A stretch of DNA of 64,000 bases from Ornithinimicrobium murale (GTDB taxonomy: Bacteria; Actinomycetota; Actinomycetes; Actinomycetales; Dermatophilaceae), in contig NZ_QLVD01000032.1 in assembly GCF_003352835.1 (NCBI RefSeq), positions 1 to 64,000 on the forward strand. The letters are read 5' to 3'. Of the stretch, positions 1 to 8,871 are shown in pieces. Under the pieces are notes generated by a model. It ran no database searches and had not been told where the DNA came from. It worked only from the letters and a program-made list of their open reading frames with translations. Each line of letters begins with the position of its first letter. Positions within the stretch are counted from its first letter, which is position 1. The position numbers were made by a program, and so were the translations under genes.

Positions 1-65
1 ATGCCCTTCCGGTTTGGGTGATACGTGCTCTAGACAAGTCGTATCTTCCCAGGTCAGAAGGGCAT
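1..65. repeat. Long interrupted hairpin upstream of the transfer operon
   Basis: Three nested pairs of arms line up: ATGCCCTTC (1-9) with GAAGGGCAT (57-65), TGGG (15-18) with CCCA (48-51), and GATACG (20-25) with CGTATC (40-45), closing on a 14-base loop. Nothing in it is coding. It lies about 90 bases before the first transfer gene, so it could be a structured leader, a terminator of an upstream gene or part of a transfer origin. The sequence alone does not decide. Confidence 0.5.
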
Positions 66-155
66 TTCTCGCTTTCCCACGCCGCTTCACCGGCTCACCC
101 GATCGGTGGATCCAGGCTTAGAGTCCCGCCGCCAGCAGCTGCGGGGTGACCTGGC

Positions 156-1010
156 ATGACGGGCACCGCAACCCGCCCGGTGGTCTCGGTCGATGAATTG
201 AAGCTGGCGTGGCACGCAGTTTGCGAGGGCCAGTTCCGCAGGAGCGGACCCGGGAGGGTTGCCCGACCCACGACTGGCCACGTGGCCGACGTCTCGGAGG
301 GGCAAGCTTGGGAAGCCGGTCCCGGAGAGCAGGCGATGGTGGTCCTGGGATGTGAGGGGTCCTGCGGTGCCAGTACCCTGGCGGTGGCTGTGGCCATGGC
401 CACCGAAGGGACAGCGCGGGTCATAGAGGGGTGCTCGGCGGCAACCTCCGGGCTGGCCGAAGCGTGTACCGCGGAACTTGGGATAGCCGGGTCGTGGCGG
501 CGGGGCACCCGTGAGCAGGTGGTCATCGAGCGGGTGGCCGAGGCGCTCATCCACCCGGGACAGACCCCCCTGCCGGCCGAACCAGACCGCCAGGTCCCGC
601 TGACTGTCGTCGACCCGGGATGGCCCGCGGCGACCGTACTCAGCACCCAAGGGTGGATGAGTCACCTGGTCCTCTCCGGAGTTCCCGTGGTGCTGGTGGC
701 CAGGGCCACGGTGCCCGGGATACGACGCCTGGAGACCGTGCTGCACATGATCCCCGGCGGCACGGTCCAGGGGGCAGTCCTCGGGCCGCGCGTGAAGAAG
801 TGGCCCCAGGCGGTGACGCACAGCGTCGGGCCGAAGGTCAGTTCTCTGCTGAAAGCAGGGGGCCTGGTCACGGTGCCAGTGGACCGGCACCTGGCAGCGA
901 CCGGGCTGAACCCGGAGAAACAGCTACCGAGCGGGGTGCTGCGAACCGCACAGGCACTGACTCACATCTCAGTTGGCGAAAGAGCAACACACGAAGGAGA
1001 CACAGCATGA
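156..1010 (+). CDS. ParA/MinD-like ATPase-fold protein of the conjugation cluster
   Basis: This 284-residue protein has a deviant Walker-A-like segment, GCEGSCGASTLAVAVA (about residues 64-79), matching the KGGxGKT region of ParA/MinD or CpaE-like proteins. Both lysines are missing, so ATP hydrolysis is doubtful. The middle is hydrophobic and beta-rich (LTVVDPGW; LSGVPVVLVARATVPG), as in a Rossmann-type P-loop core. No membrane segment or signal peptide is seen. It opens the transfer operon, and its TGA overlaps the ATG of the next gene. ParA-like proteins of this kind are common at the head of actinobacterial type IV secretion loci; a role in positioning the machinery is inference. Confidence 0.65.
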   Translation: MTGTATRPVVSVDELKLAWHAVCEGQFRRSGPGRVARPTTGHVADVSEGQAWEAGPGEQAMVVLGCEGSCGASTLAVAVAMATEGTARVIEGCSAATSGLAEACTAELGIAGSWRRGTREQVVIERVAEALIHPGQTPLPAEPDRQVPLTVVDPGWPAATVLSTQGWMSHLVLSGVPVVLVARATVPGIRRLETVLHMIPGGTVQGAVLGPRVKKWPQAVTHSVGPKVSSLLKAGGLVTVPVDRHLAATGLNPEKQLPSGVLRTAQALTHISVGERATHEGDTA

Positions 1011-1372
1011 TCACGTTCGGAGGAACCGCGAGCACCGTGGTGAACGAGGCGATGGTTCTGCCCGCCAGAGTGTGCCCGGTAGCTCCACCAGGAGCCCAGG
1101 CACATGTCGACACCATCCTCGGGTATGTGCTGTGGGGGGTCGGGATCTGTTTCATTGTCGGGATCATCCTGGGGATCGCGGCGTTTGTCGGAGGTCGGTT
1201 CTTCGGGATGCGGCACGCCTCGACGGCAGGGGTGCTCAGCGTGGTGCTGGTGTTCATCGCGGTCATCGCCTACTTCGTGGCCCCCTCCATCCTCGACGCC
1301 ATGATGGGTGACGGGTGCGTTGTGTCCGCGCCGCTGCTCATCGAACAGCTCTCGACGTCACTGAGCATCTGA
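1007..1372 (+). CDS. Small membrane protein, possible VirB2-like subunit
   Basis: The ATG at 1007 overlaps the previous stop (ATGA) and follows a good GAAGGAGA ribosome site at 993-1000, which fixes this start rather than the longer open frame. The 121-residue product has two hydrophobic helices (ILGYVLWGVGICFIVGIILG and a later segment around GVLSVVLVFIAVIAYFVA) joined by a short basic loop containing GRFFGMR. The N-terminus is a short exported-looking region. Two-helix proteins in this position, just upstream of VirB6, often correspond to VirB2/TrbC pilins. There is no sequence signature to prove that. Confidence 0.7.
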   Translation: MITFGGTASTVVNEAMVLPARVCPVAPPGAQAHVDTILGYVLWGVGICFIVGIILGIAAFVGGRFFGMRHASTAGVLSVVLVFIAVIAYFVAPSILDAMMGDGCVVSAPLLIEQLSTSLSI

Positions 1373-1390
1373 GTAGTTGGGGTCTGTGCG

Positions 1391-2254
1391 ATGAGGTGGT
1401 CTCCAGTCCATCGGCGGGAGCGTCAGGAAGTCGACCCCTGGAACCGGGGAAAACTCCTCATACTCCTGGGTGTGCTCGTGGCCGGTGGTCTCGTGGTGGT
1501 GCTGGGCATCGGGTTGGCGGTCTACTACGCCGTGCAGCCATCAGAGGCTGACCAGAGCGCGAGCGAAGCACCTGCACAAGCACCAGTGCCGACGACCCCC
1601 GCAGGTGACCTGGGCACGGTGCGCGGCGAAGACCATCGCGACAAGGTGGCTTCCGCGCCGATGGCCACAGCCCACCCCTCAGACATCCGGCCCACCGAAC
1701 CCGCCACTGTCGTGGCCGACACGATCGAGGTGCCCGCGGCAACGGAAACCGGGCCGGCAGACATCCCGACAGGATTCCCGGCCACCCCCGAGGGCGCGGT
1801 TGGACAGCTGGCGGCGATCGATGTGGCGGTGCTGCACGCCATGGACGTCAGGCAAGCAGGCGAGGTCTATGACGCGTGGGCTCTTCCCGGGGGTGTCGGC
1901 GCCGGTCAGTGGGTGATGACCGAAAACGTGGTGGCTTTCCTCGGGGCGACGAGCAACAGCGCGGCCAAGCCGGCGACAACGACGGTGGTGGCAAAACCAG
2001 CGGCAGCACAGATCAAGGGTGTAGACGGTTCTGAATGGGTGGTGGTCTGTGTCCTGCTCGAGGTGCGGGCCACGGTGAAACAGGACGCCCAGATCGGGTA
2101 CGGCCACTGTGAACGGATGCAGTGGGAGGCCACTCAGGGCCGGTGGATGATCGCGCCGGGCGAGCCTCCCGTGCAGGCACCTTCGACGTGGCCAGGTAGC
2201 GCGGCGGCGGTCAACGCCGGCTGGCAGACATGGGTGGAGGCGTGGGATCGATGA
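1391..2254 (+). CDS. Single-pass membrane protein of the type IV secretion system, VirB8/TcpC-like position
   Basis: The 287-residue product has a basic N-terminus, one membrane helix (about residues 22-48) and a Pro/Ala/Thr-rich linker. An outside domain of about 130 residues follows, containing a segment starting AVLHAMDVRQAGEVYDAW and ending AVNAGWQTWVEAWDR. This architecture (one helix plus an extracellular NTF2-sized domain) is that of VirB8/TcpC scaffold proteins, but I see no diagnostic motif. The gene lies between a small membrane protein and VirB6, and its TGA overlaps the next ATG, so the genes are translationally coupled. Confidence 0.65.
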   Translation: MRWSPVHRRERQEVDPWNRGKLLILLGVLVAGGLVVVLGIGLAVYYAVQPSEADQSASEAPAQAPVPTTPAGDLGTVRGEDHRDKVASAPMATAHPSDIRPTEPATVVADTIEVPAATETGPADIPTGFPATPEGAVGQLAAIDVAVLHAMDVRQAGEVYDAWALPGGVGAGQWVMTENVVAFLGATSNSAAKPATTTVVAKPAAAQIKGVDGSEWVVVCVLLEVRATVKQDAQIGYGHCERMQWEATQGRWMIAPGEPPVQAPSTWPGSAAAVNAGWQTWVEAWDR

Positions 2255-3822
2255 TCCGCACTTCGTGGTGGGACTACATCAACCCGTTCAAGTACCTGGG
2301 GGACGCCGCAGGAAAGGTCGTCGCAGACGGGTGGACCGCTGCCATGTTGGGCCTGTGGAACGCCGGGCTGTGGCTGCTGCGGACGGTGATGGGGTGGGTC
2401 GACGGCTTCCTGACCCCCGACCTGAGCATGGACGGCCCGGCGGGGCTGATCTACCAGACCACCTTCTGGATGGCAGGTGCGCTCGTGCTCCTCATGCTGA
2501 TGACACAGCTGGGGCTGGCCGCGTTCCGCCGGGACGGCCGACTGCTCGGGCAAGCACTGGTTGGGGTCGGCCAGTTCATGATGGTGTGGGTCGCAGTCAT
2601 CACCTGGTGCGCCGCGGTGGTGCTCGCGGCCAGCGGCCTCACCAAGGGCCTGATGAAGGCTCTGCTCGGTGTCGACATGTGGTCGGCATGGAACCCGTGG
2701 GGTGGCTTCAGTACCGAGGACATCACGGACGGGACGTTGGCGACAGTCCTCGGATTCATGGGCCTGGTCCTGTGGATCAGCGGCCTCGGATTCTTGATCA
2801 TCATGCTGGCCCGAAGCGGAGCGCTGGTCGTCCTCGCAGCCACGGCACCGATCGCAGCAGGGGGACTGGTCTCCGACATCGGCAGGACCTGGTTCTGGAA
2901 GAGCGCCCGCTGGTTCCACGCCGGGGCGCTCACCCCGGTCCTGATCGTTCTCGTGATCGGAATCGGGGTCCAGCTGACCGCTGGCGTAGTGAACGAGGCC
3001 ACGCCGAGCGAGACCGGCCTACCCACAGAGGTGGGAATGGCGCTGATCGGGGTCATCCTCATCCTGATCGCCTGCTTCTCACCGCTGGCACTGTTCAAAC
3101 TGCTGGCGTTCATTGACCCCAGCACCTCCTCCGGCGCCGCTGTGCGGGCCGGAGTGCAGCAGCAGGGCGGGGTCAAGAACCTCTTCCGCCGTCAAGGGGC
3201 GGAATCCTCCTCGGGGCAGGCGAGCCAAAGCAACCAGCTGGGCCAAGCGCAGGGGGAGAGCGGCGCCGAGAGCGCCACCACCGGCCGGTTCAGCCAGGCC
3301 GGTAGCGGCCAGTCGACCGGCGGGGCCGGTGGCAGCGGAGCTGGAAGTGGTGCCTCTGCCGGTGGTGGTGCTGCGGCAGGTGGCCGCGCGGCGGGAGCTG
3401 CGGGTGTCGCGGGCGGAGTGGTCGGCGGGGTGGTTGGTGGACTGGCGGCCCTGTATGGCGGCATGAAGTCAGTGGGAGTCAAGGGCGCCTCGATCGGCGC
3501 CGACGTGACCAACCAGGCGGGCATGGGTCACGGTTCCTACTACCCGGACATCGGTAGTGGTGAGCAGAGGCGACGGAACCACCCCCGGCGGCAGCCAGAT
3601 CAGGGGGAGGCCGACGCCCGGCGGCAGGACGGCTCGAGTGAGACAGGTGTGGATCCAGGGACGTTGCCGACCTCGCCGCGGCAGGTGCCCAGCCCACCGG
3701 TTCCCGGTGGTGGAAGCAACGGACCGGGTGCCGGGGCGGCTGGTGGTGGCGGCAAGGGCGGCGGTGCCGGCGGTCCTGGACGTGGTGGTCCCGGCGGGCC
3801 GCCCGCCGGTGGCGGCAAGTGA
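2251..3822 (+). CDS. VirB6/TrbL-like polytopic channel protein
   Basis: The start at 2251 (ATGA overlap with the previous stop, preceded by GGAGG at 2236-2240) is preferred over an in-frame ATG at 2230. The 523-residue product has about six hydrophobic helices in the first 290 residues (for example FWMAGALVLLMLMTQLGLAAF and MALIGVILILIACFSPLALF). A very long Gly/Ala/Ser/Pro-rich tail follows, with further Gly-rich hydrophobic stretches. VirB6/TrbL proteins form the inner-membrane part of the DNA transfer channel. The membrane core plus low-complexity tail, and the location before the SCO6880 gene, fit the actinobacterial form. Confidence 0.75.
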   Translation: MIRTSWWDYINPFKYLGDAAGKVVADGWTAAMLGLWNAGLWLLRTVMGWVDGFLTPDLSMDGPAGLIYQTTFWMAGALVLLMLMTQLGLAAFRRDGRLLGQALVGVGQFMMVWVAVITWCAAVVLAASGLTKGLMKALLGVDMWSAWNPWGGFSTEDITDGTLATVLGFMGLVLWISGLGFLIIMLARSGALVVLAATAPIAAGGLVSDIGRTWFWKSARWFHAGALTPVLIVLVIGIGVQLTAGVVNEATPSETGLPTEVGMALIGVILILIACFSPLALFKLLAFIDPSTSSGAAVRAGVQQQGGVKNLFRRQGAESSSGQASQSNQLGQAQGESGAESATTGRFSQAGSGQSTGGAGGSGAGSGASAGGGAAAGGRAAGAAGVAGGVVGGVVGGLAALYGGMKSVGVKGASIGADVTNQAGMGHGSYYPDIGSGEQRRRNHPRRQPDQGEADARRQDGSSETGVDPGTLPTSPRQVPSPPVPGGGSNGPGAGAAGGGGKGGGAGGPGRGGPGGPPAGGGK

Positions 3823-3835
3823 TGGAGGTTAAGGC

Positions 3836-5341
3836 ATGACGGTGTATGACGATTACCAGCGTGATCGCGTCGGGTGGTTCTTCGGGCTCTCCGGGTGGCA
3901 GTTCAGCGCGCTGGCCCTGGGCAGCCTGCCGGTCTTTTGGAGCGTGAGCCGGGAGGCATGGAGCGCGGTCGGGATCTTCGCCCTGGTCTGGGCGGCTGTG
4001 TTCCTGCTGGTGGTGGTCCCGGTGAAAGGCCGGTCCGCTACCGGGTGGCTGACCGCGAGCACAGCGTTCGCGGTCGGGGGCCTACGCGGGTGGACGCGGT
4101 TCCGCAGCAAGGCCAGCAAGGGAGCCGTGGAAGACCTGGGGCGGGTCGATCTGCCGGGGGTCCTGCAGGGCGTCGAGATTCACGACGGGCCACCGCATGC
4201 CCCGACCCAGGACCGAGTCGCGGTGATCCAGGACCACGGCACACGGACCTGGTCGGTGACCGCGGCGGTGGTGCACCCGGGCGTGGGGATGATGGACGGT
4301 CGAGAACGGCACGATCAGGGCTTGGCGCTGACCGAGCTGCTCGATGCGTGCGCGCGGACCGAACTGATCGATGAGGTCCTGATTATGGTGCGCACAGTGC
4401 CAGACGACGGCGCCGAGCGGGCCGAGTATGTGCGCACGCACGCCAGCCCGAGCGCGCCGGCGTTGTCCCGGCAGATCAATGCCGAGATGGGGGAGTGGTT
4501 GACCAGGGCGTCGGTGCGAACCGAGGAGTTCTTCACGATCTGCGTCCCGGAGTCCCGGCTCGGACGTGAAGCACGGGAGCACGGTGGAGGGGTCATTGGC
4601 CGCGCCCGCGTGCTGTACGAGCTGATGGCCGAGGTGGAGTCACACCTGAGCGGCGGCCTGGACATGGGAACGGTGAACTGGCTGACCTCGCCAGAACTGG
4701 CGTTGGCCTGTCGCACGGGCTTCGCGCCGGGAGACCGGGCCAGCGTCATCGCGGCCGTGGCCGAGCGGGAGACCAACCCTGACGTCGAGGCCGACATCCC
4801 GTGGGCGATGGCCGGTCCCTCCGGCAGTGATCAGGGGATGCGGCACTACAGCCACGACGCGTGGAACTCGGTGTCGGTCACCGTGCGACTGCCCGAGCGA
4901 GGAGCGGTGATCGGTGCCCTCGCGCCGGTGCTGACCCCCTCGGAGGTGGGGGAGCGGCGGTCCTTGGTGGTGGCCTACCCGCTGGTGGACCAGCGCAAGG
5001 CCGACCGGCAGACCCAGAACTCCGAGTTCGCCTCCGGCATCGGGGCCGGCTTGCGCGCGCGGGCGGGGATCCACACCAGGGCACGGCAGCGTAACGCGGA
5101 GGCCAAGGCAGAGCAGATGGACGCCAAGTTGGCTCGGGGAAACGCGATGATCGTGCCGTATGCGGTGGCAACGGTCACCGTGCCCAAGACGCTGTCGGCG
5201 CCCGAGGCGGGGCGGCGACTGGATGCCTCGGTGCGTCGAGCCGGGTTCGCTCCGATGCGGCTGGACATCGCCCATGGTGCCGCGTTCGCGGCGTCGACGA
5301 TTCCGTTGGGGTCGTGCTTGAGCCGCAGGGGTGAGCGGTGA
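3836..5341 (+). CDS. SCO6880-family type IV secretion protein (VirB3/VirB4 N-terminal-like)
   Basis: The 501-residue product begins with two membrane helices (LSGWQFSALALGSLPVFW and VGIFALVWAAVFLLVVVPV), the PrgI/VirB3-like part. It continues as a soluble domain like the N-terminal domain of VirB4 proteins. It matches the SCO6880 family found in actinobacterial conjugation clusters. It has no Walker motifs; the ATPase half is encoded by the next gene, so VirB4 appears split. A ribosome site (GATGGAGG) precedes the ATG at 3836. The gene ends in a TGATG overlap with the ATPase gene, which implies equal expression of the two halves. Confidence 0.8.
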   Translation: MTVYDDYQRDRVGWFFGLSGWQFSALALGSLPVFWSVSREAWSAVGIFALVWAAVFLLVVVPVKGRSATGWLTASTAFAVGGLRGWTRFRSKASKGAVEDLGRVDLPGVLQGVEIHDGPPHAPTQDRVAVIQDHGTRTWSVTAAVVHPGVGMMDGRERHDQGLALTELLDACARTELIDEVLIMVRTVPDDGAERAEYVRTHASPSAPALSRQINAEMGEWLTRASVRTEEFFTICVPESRLGREAREHGGGVIGRARVLYELMAEVESHLSGGLDMGTVNWLTSPELALACRTGFAPGDRASVIAAVAERETNPDVEADIPWAMAGPSGSDQGMRHYSHDAWNSVSVTVRLPERGAVIGALAPVLTPSEVGERRSLVVAYPLVDQRKADRQTQNSEFASGIGAGLRARAGIHTRARQRNAEAKAEQMDAKLARGNAMIVPYAVATVTVPKTLSAPEAGRRLDASVRRAGFAPMRLDIAHGAAFAASTIPLGSCLSRRGER

Positions 5342-6852
5342 TGGTGCGGCGAGGAGGCTCCGGTCGGGACATGGGGCGGCTACTGAGTGACTTCGGGCAC
5401 GAACTGCCCCGGGTGGCCCGGGTCGAGAAGCCAGCCACGGCGCCACGGGTGTTCCGGTACGCGCAGCGGCGCGGGGCGCGGCGAAACGGTGCGGGTTGGG
5501 CGCCGGCGGTTGCGCCGGTGTCCCCCTGGCGGATGACGACCGACCAGGCGCCGGTGCTCTGGCCGTTCATCGCCCCACCGGGACTACCACCCACGGGTGC
5601 GCAGGTGGGTATCAACCAGCTCTCCGGTGGTGCGTTCAACTTCGACCCGCACGGGTGGGTGCTGGATGAGTCGGTGCAGGTCACCAACCCGAACGTGATC
5701 CAAATGGGCAAGCCGGGTACCCAGAAGTCGACCACGGTGAAGTGCTCGGCACTGCGGATGATGGAGTACGGGTACCGGTTGCTGATCCTGGGGGACATCA
5801 AGGACGAGTACGTCGATGTGTGCCGGGCACTGGGCCAAGAACCATTCGAGGTCGGCATCGGACTGCCGGCGCGGATCAACCCTCTGGATTTCGGGCCCTT
5901 GCGGCAAGGGTGGGAACGACTGGACCGGCAGGAGATCGAGCGGCGGTCCCAGATCGTGTTCTCTCGCTGGCTGACCCTGGTCGGGGGGTTGGTCGGCAGC
6001 CAGCAGGTGGGTGACCGGCGGGTGCCGTTCGGGCCGACCGAGGAGCGGGTCGTGGAGGCGGCGCTGCGCGAACTGACCGGGTACGCCTCAGCGCAGAGCA
6101 CCCTCACCGAGACGACGATCCCGCAGTTGTGGGACCTGATCGATAACCCGCCCAAGGCGCTGATTGAAGCCTGCCGGTATGAGTCGGAGGCGCACTTCTT
6201 CAACGACACCCGGCTGTTGCGGGACTCGTTGAGTGGGCTGGTGCGGGGCGCTCTGGCGGGGCTCTTCGATAACCACACCACGATCGACGTCGACTGGGCC
6301 GCGCCGATCCAGAGCCTGAGCCTGTCCAGGTTGAGGCAGTTGGGAGAGGAAGCTGTCGGGGTCGCCCTGCTGTGCGTGAACTCCTGGGGACGTGGGATGC
6401 GAGAGCTGGCCATCCCCGGCGACCTGCGGATCGTGGTGCGCGATGAGTCGTGGATGCAGATGCGGCTGGGACCTGCGGCGGTGAAGTCGTTCGACGCGGA
6501 CCTGAGGCTGTCCCGCACCGATGGCGAGTTGCAGTGGGCTGTGATGCACAAACCATCGGACCCGCTCTCGGCCGGCGACGCCGGGTCGCAGGCATGGAAC
6601 ATCGCCAAGGACCTCATCAACCTGGCTGACATCAAGATCCTGCACGGGCAGGACCCGAAGATCGCCAACGAGCTGGAACAGATCCTGGAGCTGGGGCCGA
6701 TCGTGCGCGACCTGGTGACCGGGTGGGCCAGGCGCGGACCGGGCCGGGCGGTCTGGATGGTCGGAGAACAAGCGTTCAAGGTCCAGATGGTGCGCCACCC
6801 GTTGGAGGTTGCCCTGACGAACACCAACCAGGCACTCGAAAAGGCCGGGTGA
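5341..6852 (+). CDS. VirB4-type conjugative ATPase (motor domain)
   Basis: The 503-residue P-loop ATPase has a Walker A region GKPGTQKSTT at about residues 123-132 and a Walker B-like LRIVVRDESW near residue 360. The usual glycine before the P-loop lysine is Gln here, a variation worth noting. The block VMHKPSD and the C-terminal HGQDPKIANELEQIL resemble the sensor and arginine-finger regions of VirB4/TraC ATPases. The start is either the GTG at 5338 or the ATG at 5341, which shares bases with the preceding stop. It should energise pilus/channel assembly together with the upstream SCO6880 protein. Confidence 0.85.
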   Translation: MVRRGGSGRDMGRLLSDFGHELPRVARVEKPATAPRVFRYAQRRGARRNGAGWAPAVAPVSPWRMTTDQAPVLWPFIAPPGLPPTGAQVGINQLSGGAFNFDPHGWVLDESVQVTNPNVIQMGKPGTQKSTTVKCSALRMMEYGYRLLILGDIKDEYVDVCRALGQEPFEVGIGLPARINPLDFGPLRQGWERLDRQEIERRSQIVFSRWLTLVGGLVGSQQVGDRRVPFGPTEERVVEAALRELTGYASAQSTLTETTIPQLWDLIDNPPKALIEACRYESEAHFFNDTRLLRDSLSGLVRGALAGLFDNHTTIDVDWAAPIQSLSLSRLRQLGEEAVGVALLCVNSWGRGMRELAIPGDLRIVVRDESWMQMRLGPAAVKSFDADLRLSRTDGELQWAVMHKPSDPLSAGDAGSQAWNIAKDLINLADIKILHGQDPKIANELEQILELGPIVRDLVTGWARRGPGRAVWMVGEQAFKVQMVRHPLEVALTNTNQALEKAG

Positions 6853-6859
6853 GGGGAAC

Positions 6860-8401
6860 GTGAAGACCGTAGGGCTGATCGTGCTAGCCGTGATGGCCGT
6901 GTTGGTCGGAGCCCCCGTGCTCACCGCCGTCGGGTTGATGGCGGTCGGTACCCCGGCGGCCGGTGAGGTCATCAGGGCCAAACCGTGTGAGGGCAACCCC
7001 CTGTCGCAGCACTGGCGTGCCCCGTTTGAGCAGGAGTACACGATCGCGACCGAGTTCGGGCAGAGCCGCCAGACTGGCGGACCGCCCCTGGAGGGAGTGG
7101 ACCTTCTCTCGGCGCAACAGCCCGGCGAGGTCGTCGCGGCCGCGCGCGGAGTGGTCACCTCCACCGCGACGCAGGACAGCGGCGCGAAGGCAATCGAGAT
7201 TGACCACGCACACGGCATCACCACCCGCTACGTGCACCTTGGCCAGATCAAGGAGGGCCTCACCGACGGTTCCAAGGTGAGCATCGGGCAGCCGCTGGGT
7301 ACCGAGGGCGGCACCGGCACCACCGCGGGGACCCTGCTCCACTTCCAAGTGCTCGTCGAGGACGTCCTGACAGACCCGGTGCAGTTCATGCGGGAACGGG
7401 GAACACCGCTGAACGGTGCTGCCGCGGACCAGTGGATCGCCCTGGACGTCGGCGACAAGGTCCTAGAGGGAGGCGTCGGGTTCGAGCTCCCCGAGCCCGG
7501 CGAGCCACGCAAGGACTCGCTGACCAACCCGGCACTGAGCGTGCCAGCCGACATCGAAGTACTGTACGAGCAGGCGGGGGAGGACTACGGGATCCCGGGC
7601 ACGCTGCTGGCGGGGATCGGGATGACCGAGACTGCCCATGGCCGCAACACGGCCGAATCGCCGGTCGGGGCACTGGGGCTGATGCAGTTCATGCCGGAGA
7701 CGTTCGCAGCATTCGGGGTCGACGGAGACGGCGATGGGATCGCGGACATCCGCAACGACGCGGACTCGATCTTCTCTGCCGCGAACTACCTGACGATCTC
7801 GGGTGTGCAGAACGGCCCTGACGGGGTGCGCGAAGCCCTATATGCCTACAACCAGGCCGACTGGTACGTCAACGACGTCCTCTTCTATGCGCACGAGTAC
7901 GGCGGCGGGATCGTCATCGGTGACCCGATCATCTGTGATGACCCGGTCAACCCCGGAAACCCCGAACTGCCACCGCTGACGAACGAGCGCATCGAGAGGA
8001 TGTTTGCCCGAGCCCAACTGGAACTTGGTGACCCGTACGTCCTGGGAGCCGAGGGACCCAACGCCTGGGACTGCTCCAGTTTTTCCCGGATGGCCTTCGC
8101 CGAGATTGGGATCACGATGCCACGCACCGCGAGGGCACAACGTGACTGGCTGGCCTCGGGTAACGGCTTCCGGGTGCCGCTGGGCAAGGAACGGCCCGGA
8201 GACCTGGTGTTCTGGGACTCCTACCGGGGACCGAACGAGATCGGTCACGTGATGATCGTCTGGGACCCGGCAAACATGTCGACCATCGAGGCGAAGATCC
8301 CCCGGGTCAGTCACGGCGACTACACCGCCGGGATCGACAAGAACATCTTCGAGATCTGGCGAGTGGGCAATATCGCCGACGACCCTGAGGGCGTGACCTG
8401 A
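6860..8401 (+). CDS. VirB1-like cell-wall hydrolase: M23-like, lytic transglycosylase and NlpC/P60 domains
   Basis: GTG start after GAGGGG. Residues 1-35 are a membrane anchor or signal. Residues 60-180 are an M23-like LytM fold, but the zinc site looks broken: LEGVDLL stands where HxGxD is expected and LLHFQV stands for HLHFxV. Residues 225-345 match the MltB/SLT-type transglycosylase core, with GIGMTETAHG (putative catalytic Glu) and GALGLMQFMPETF. Residues 375-500 are NlpC/P60, with the catalytic Cys in AWDCSSFSRMAF and the His in IGHVMIVWDP. It would open peptidoglycan for the transfer channel. It overlaps the next gene by TGATG. Confidence 0.85.
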   Translation: MKTVGLIVLAVMAVLVGAPVLTAVGLMAVGTPAAGEVIRAKPCEGNPLSQHWRAPFEQEYTIATEFGQSRQTGGPPLEGVDLLSAQQPGEVVAAARGVVTSTATQDSGAKAIEIDHAHGITTRYVHLGQIKEGLTDGSKVSIGQPLGTEGGTGTTAGTLLHFQVLVEDVLTDPVQFMRERGTPLNGAAADQWIALDVGDKVLEGGVGFELPEPGEPRKDSLTNPALSVPADIEVLYEQAGEDYGIPGTLLAGIGMTETAHGRNTAESPVGALGLMQFMPETFAAFGVDGDGDGIADIRNDADSIFSAANYLTISGVQNGPDGVREALYAYNQADWYVNDVLFYAHEYGGGIVIGDPIICDDPVNPGNPELPPLTNERIERMFARAQLELGDPYVLGAEGPNAWDCSSFSRMAFAEIGITMPRTARAQRDWLASGNGFRVPLGKERPGDLVFWDSYRGPNEIGHVMIVWDPANMSTIEAKIPRVSHGDYTAGIDKNIFEIWRVGNIADDPEGVT

Positions 8402-8871
8402 TGTCCACCAACAGACCACTGCAACGGGACCGCCGCGCTGACCCCTACCCGTGGACCTGGGAAATCCCCGTGGGCGCGATCATCGCCGCCGCCCTCCTGC
8501 TGATCCTGGGGGTGCACGTGGGACGCGGGCTGGCATGGCTGCTCTCCGGCCACGGGTGGGCCTGGCCGGGACAACTGGACCTGATCACCACCCTGCCGGC
8601 AGTGCTCGGAGGCGATGCACACGCTGGTCTCGCTGAGACAACGGCAGGCGGACCCGGGGCCGGGTGGGTGCGCGTCTGGGTCATCGTCACCGAACTGGTC
8701 ATCGTGGTGCTGCTGGGCGTGGCGACCTGGTACGGACTGGGGAGGTGGGGGCCTGGACGAGTCCACGGGGTGGCGACCAAGCCTGAGACCCAGCAGACCC
8801 TGGGGGTGGGCCGCCTCCGCAGGATCAAAGCCGTGGTGCGTCCCGACCTGTATGGAAAGGAACGGGAATGA
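8401..8871 (+). CDS. Two-helix membrane protein coupled to VirD4
   Basis: The 156-residue protein has two hydrophobic helices (VGAIIAAALLLILGVHVG and WVIVTELVIVVLLGVATWYGL) and a basic cytosolic tail ending in KAVVRPDLYGKERE. The following VirD4 protein lacks the usual N-terminal membrane helices, and the two genes overlap by four bases. This protein probably supplies the membrane anchor of the coupling protein. That is inference from gene order and domain complementarity; no family name is recognised. Confidence 0.7.
   Translation: MSTNRPLQRDRRADPYPWTWEIPVGAIIAAALLLILGVHVGRGLAWLLSGHGWAWPGQLDLITTLPAVLGGDAHAGLAETTAGGPGAGWVRVWVIVTELVIVVLLGVATWYGLGRWGPGRVHGVATKPETQQTLGVGRLRRIKAVVRPDLYGKERE

Noticed and set aside
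5175-6827. 550-codon leftward frame opposite the VirB4 ATPase
   Set aside because: Ser/Arg/Pro-rich shadow; the plus-strand ATPase has clear motifs and is coupled at both ends.
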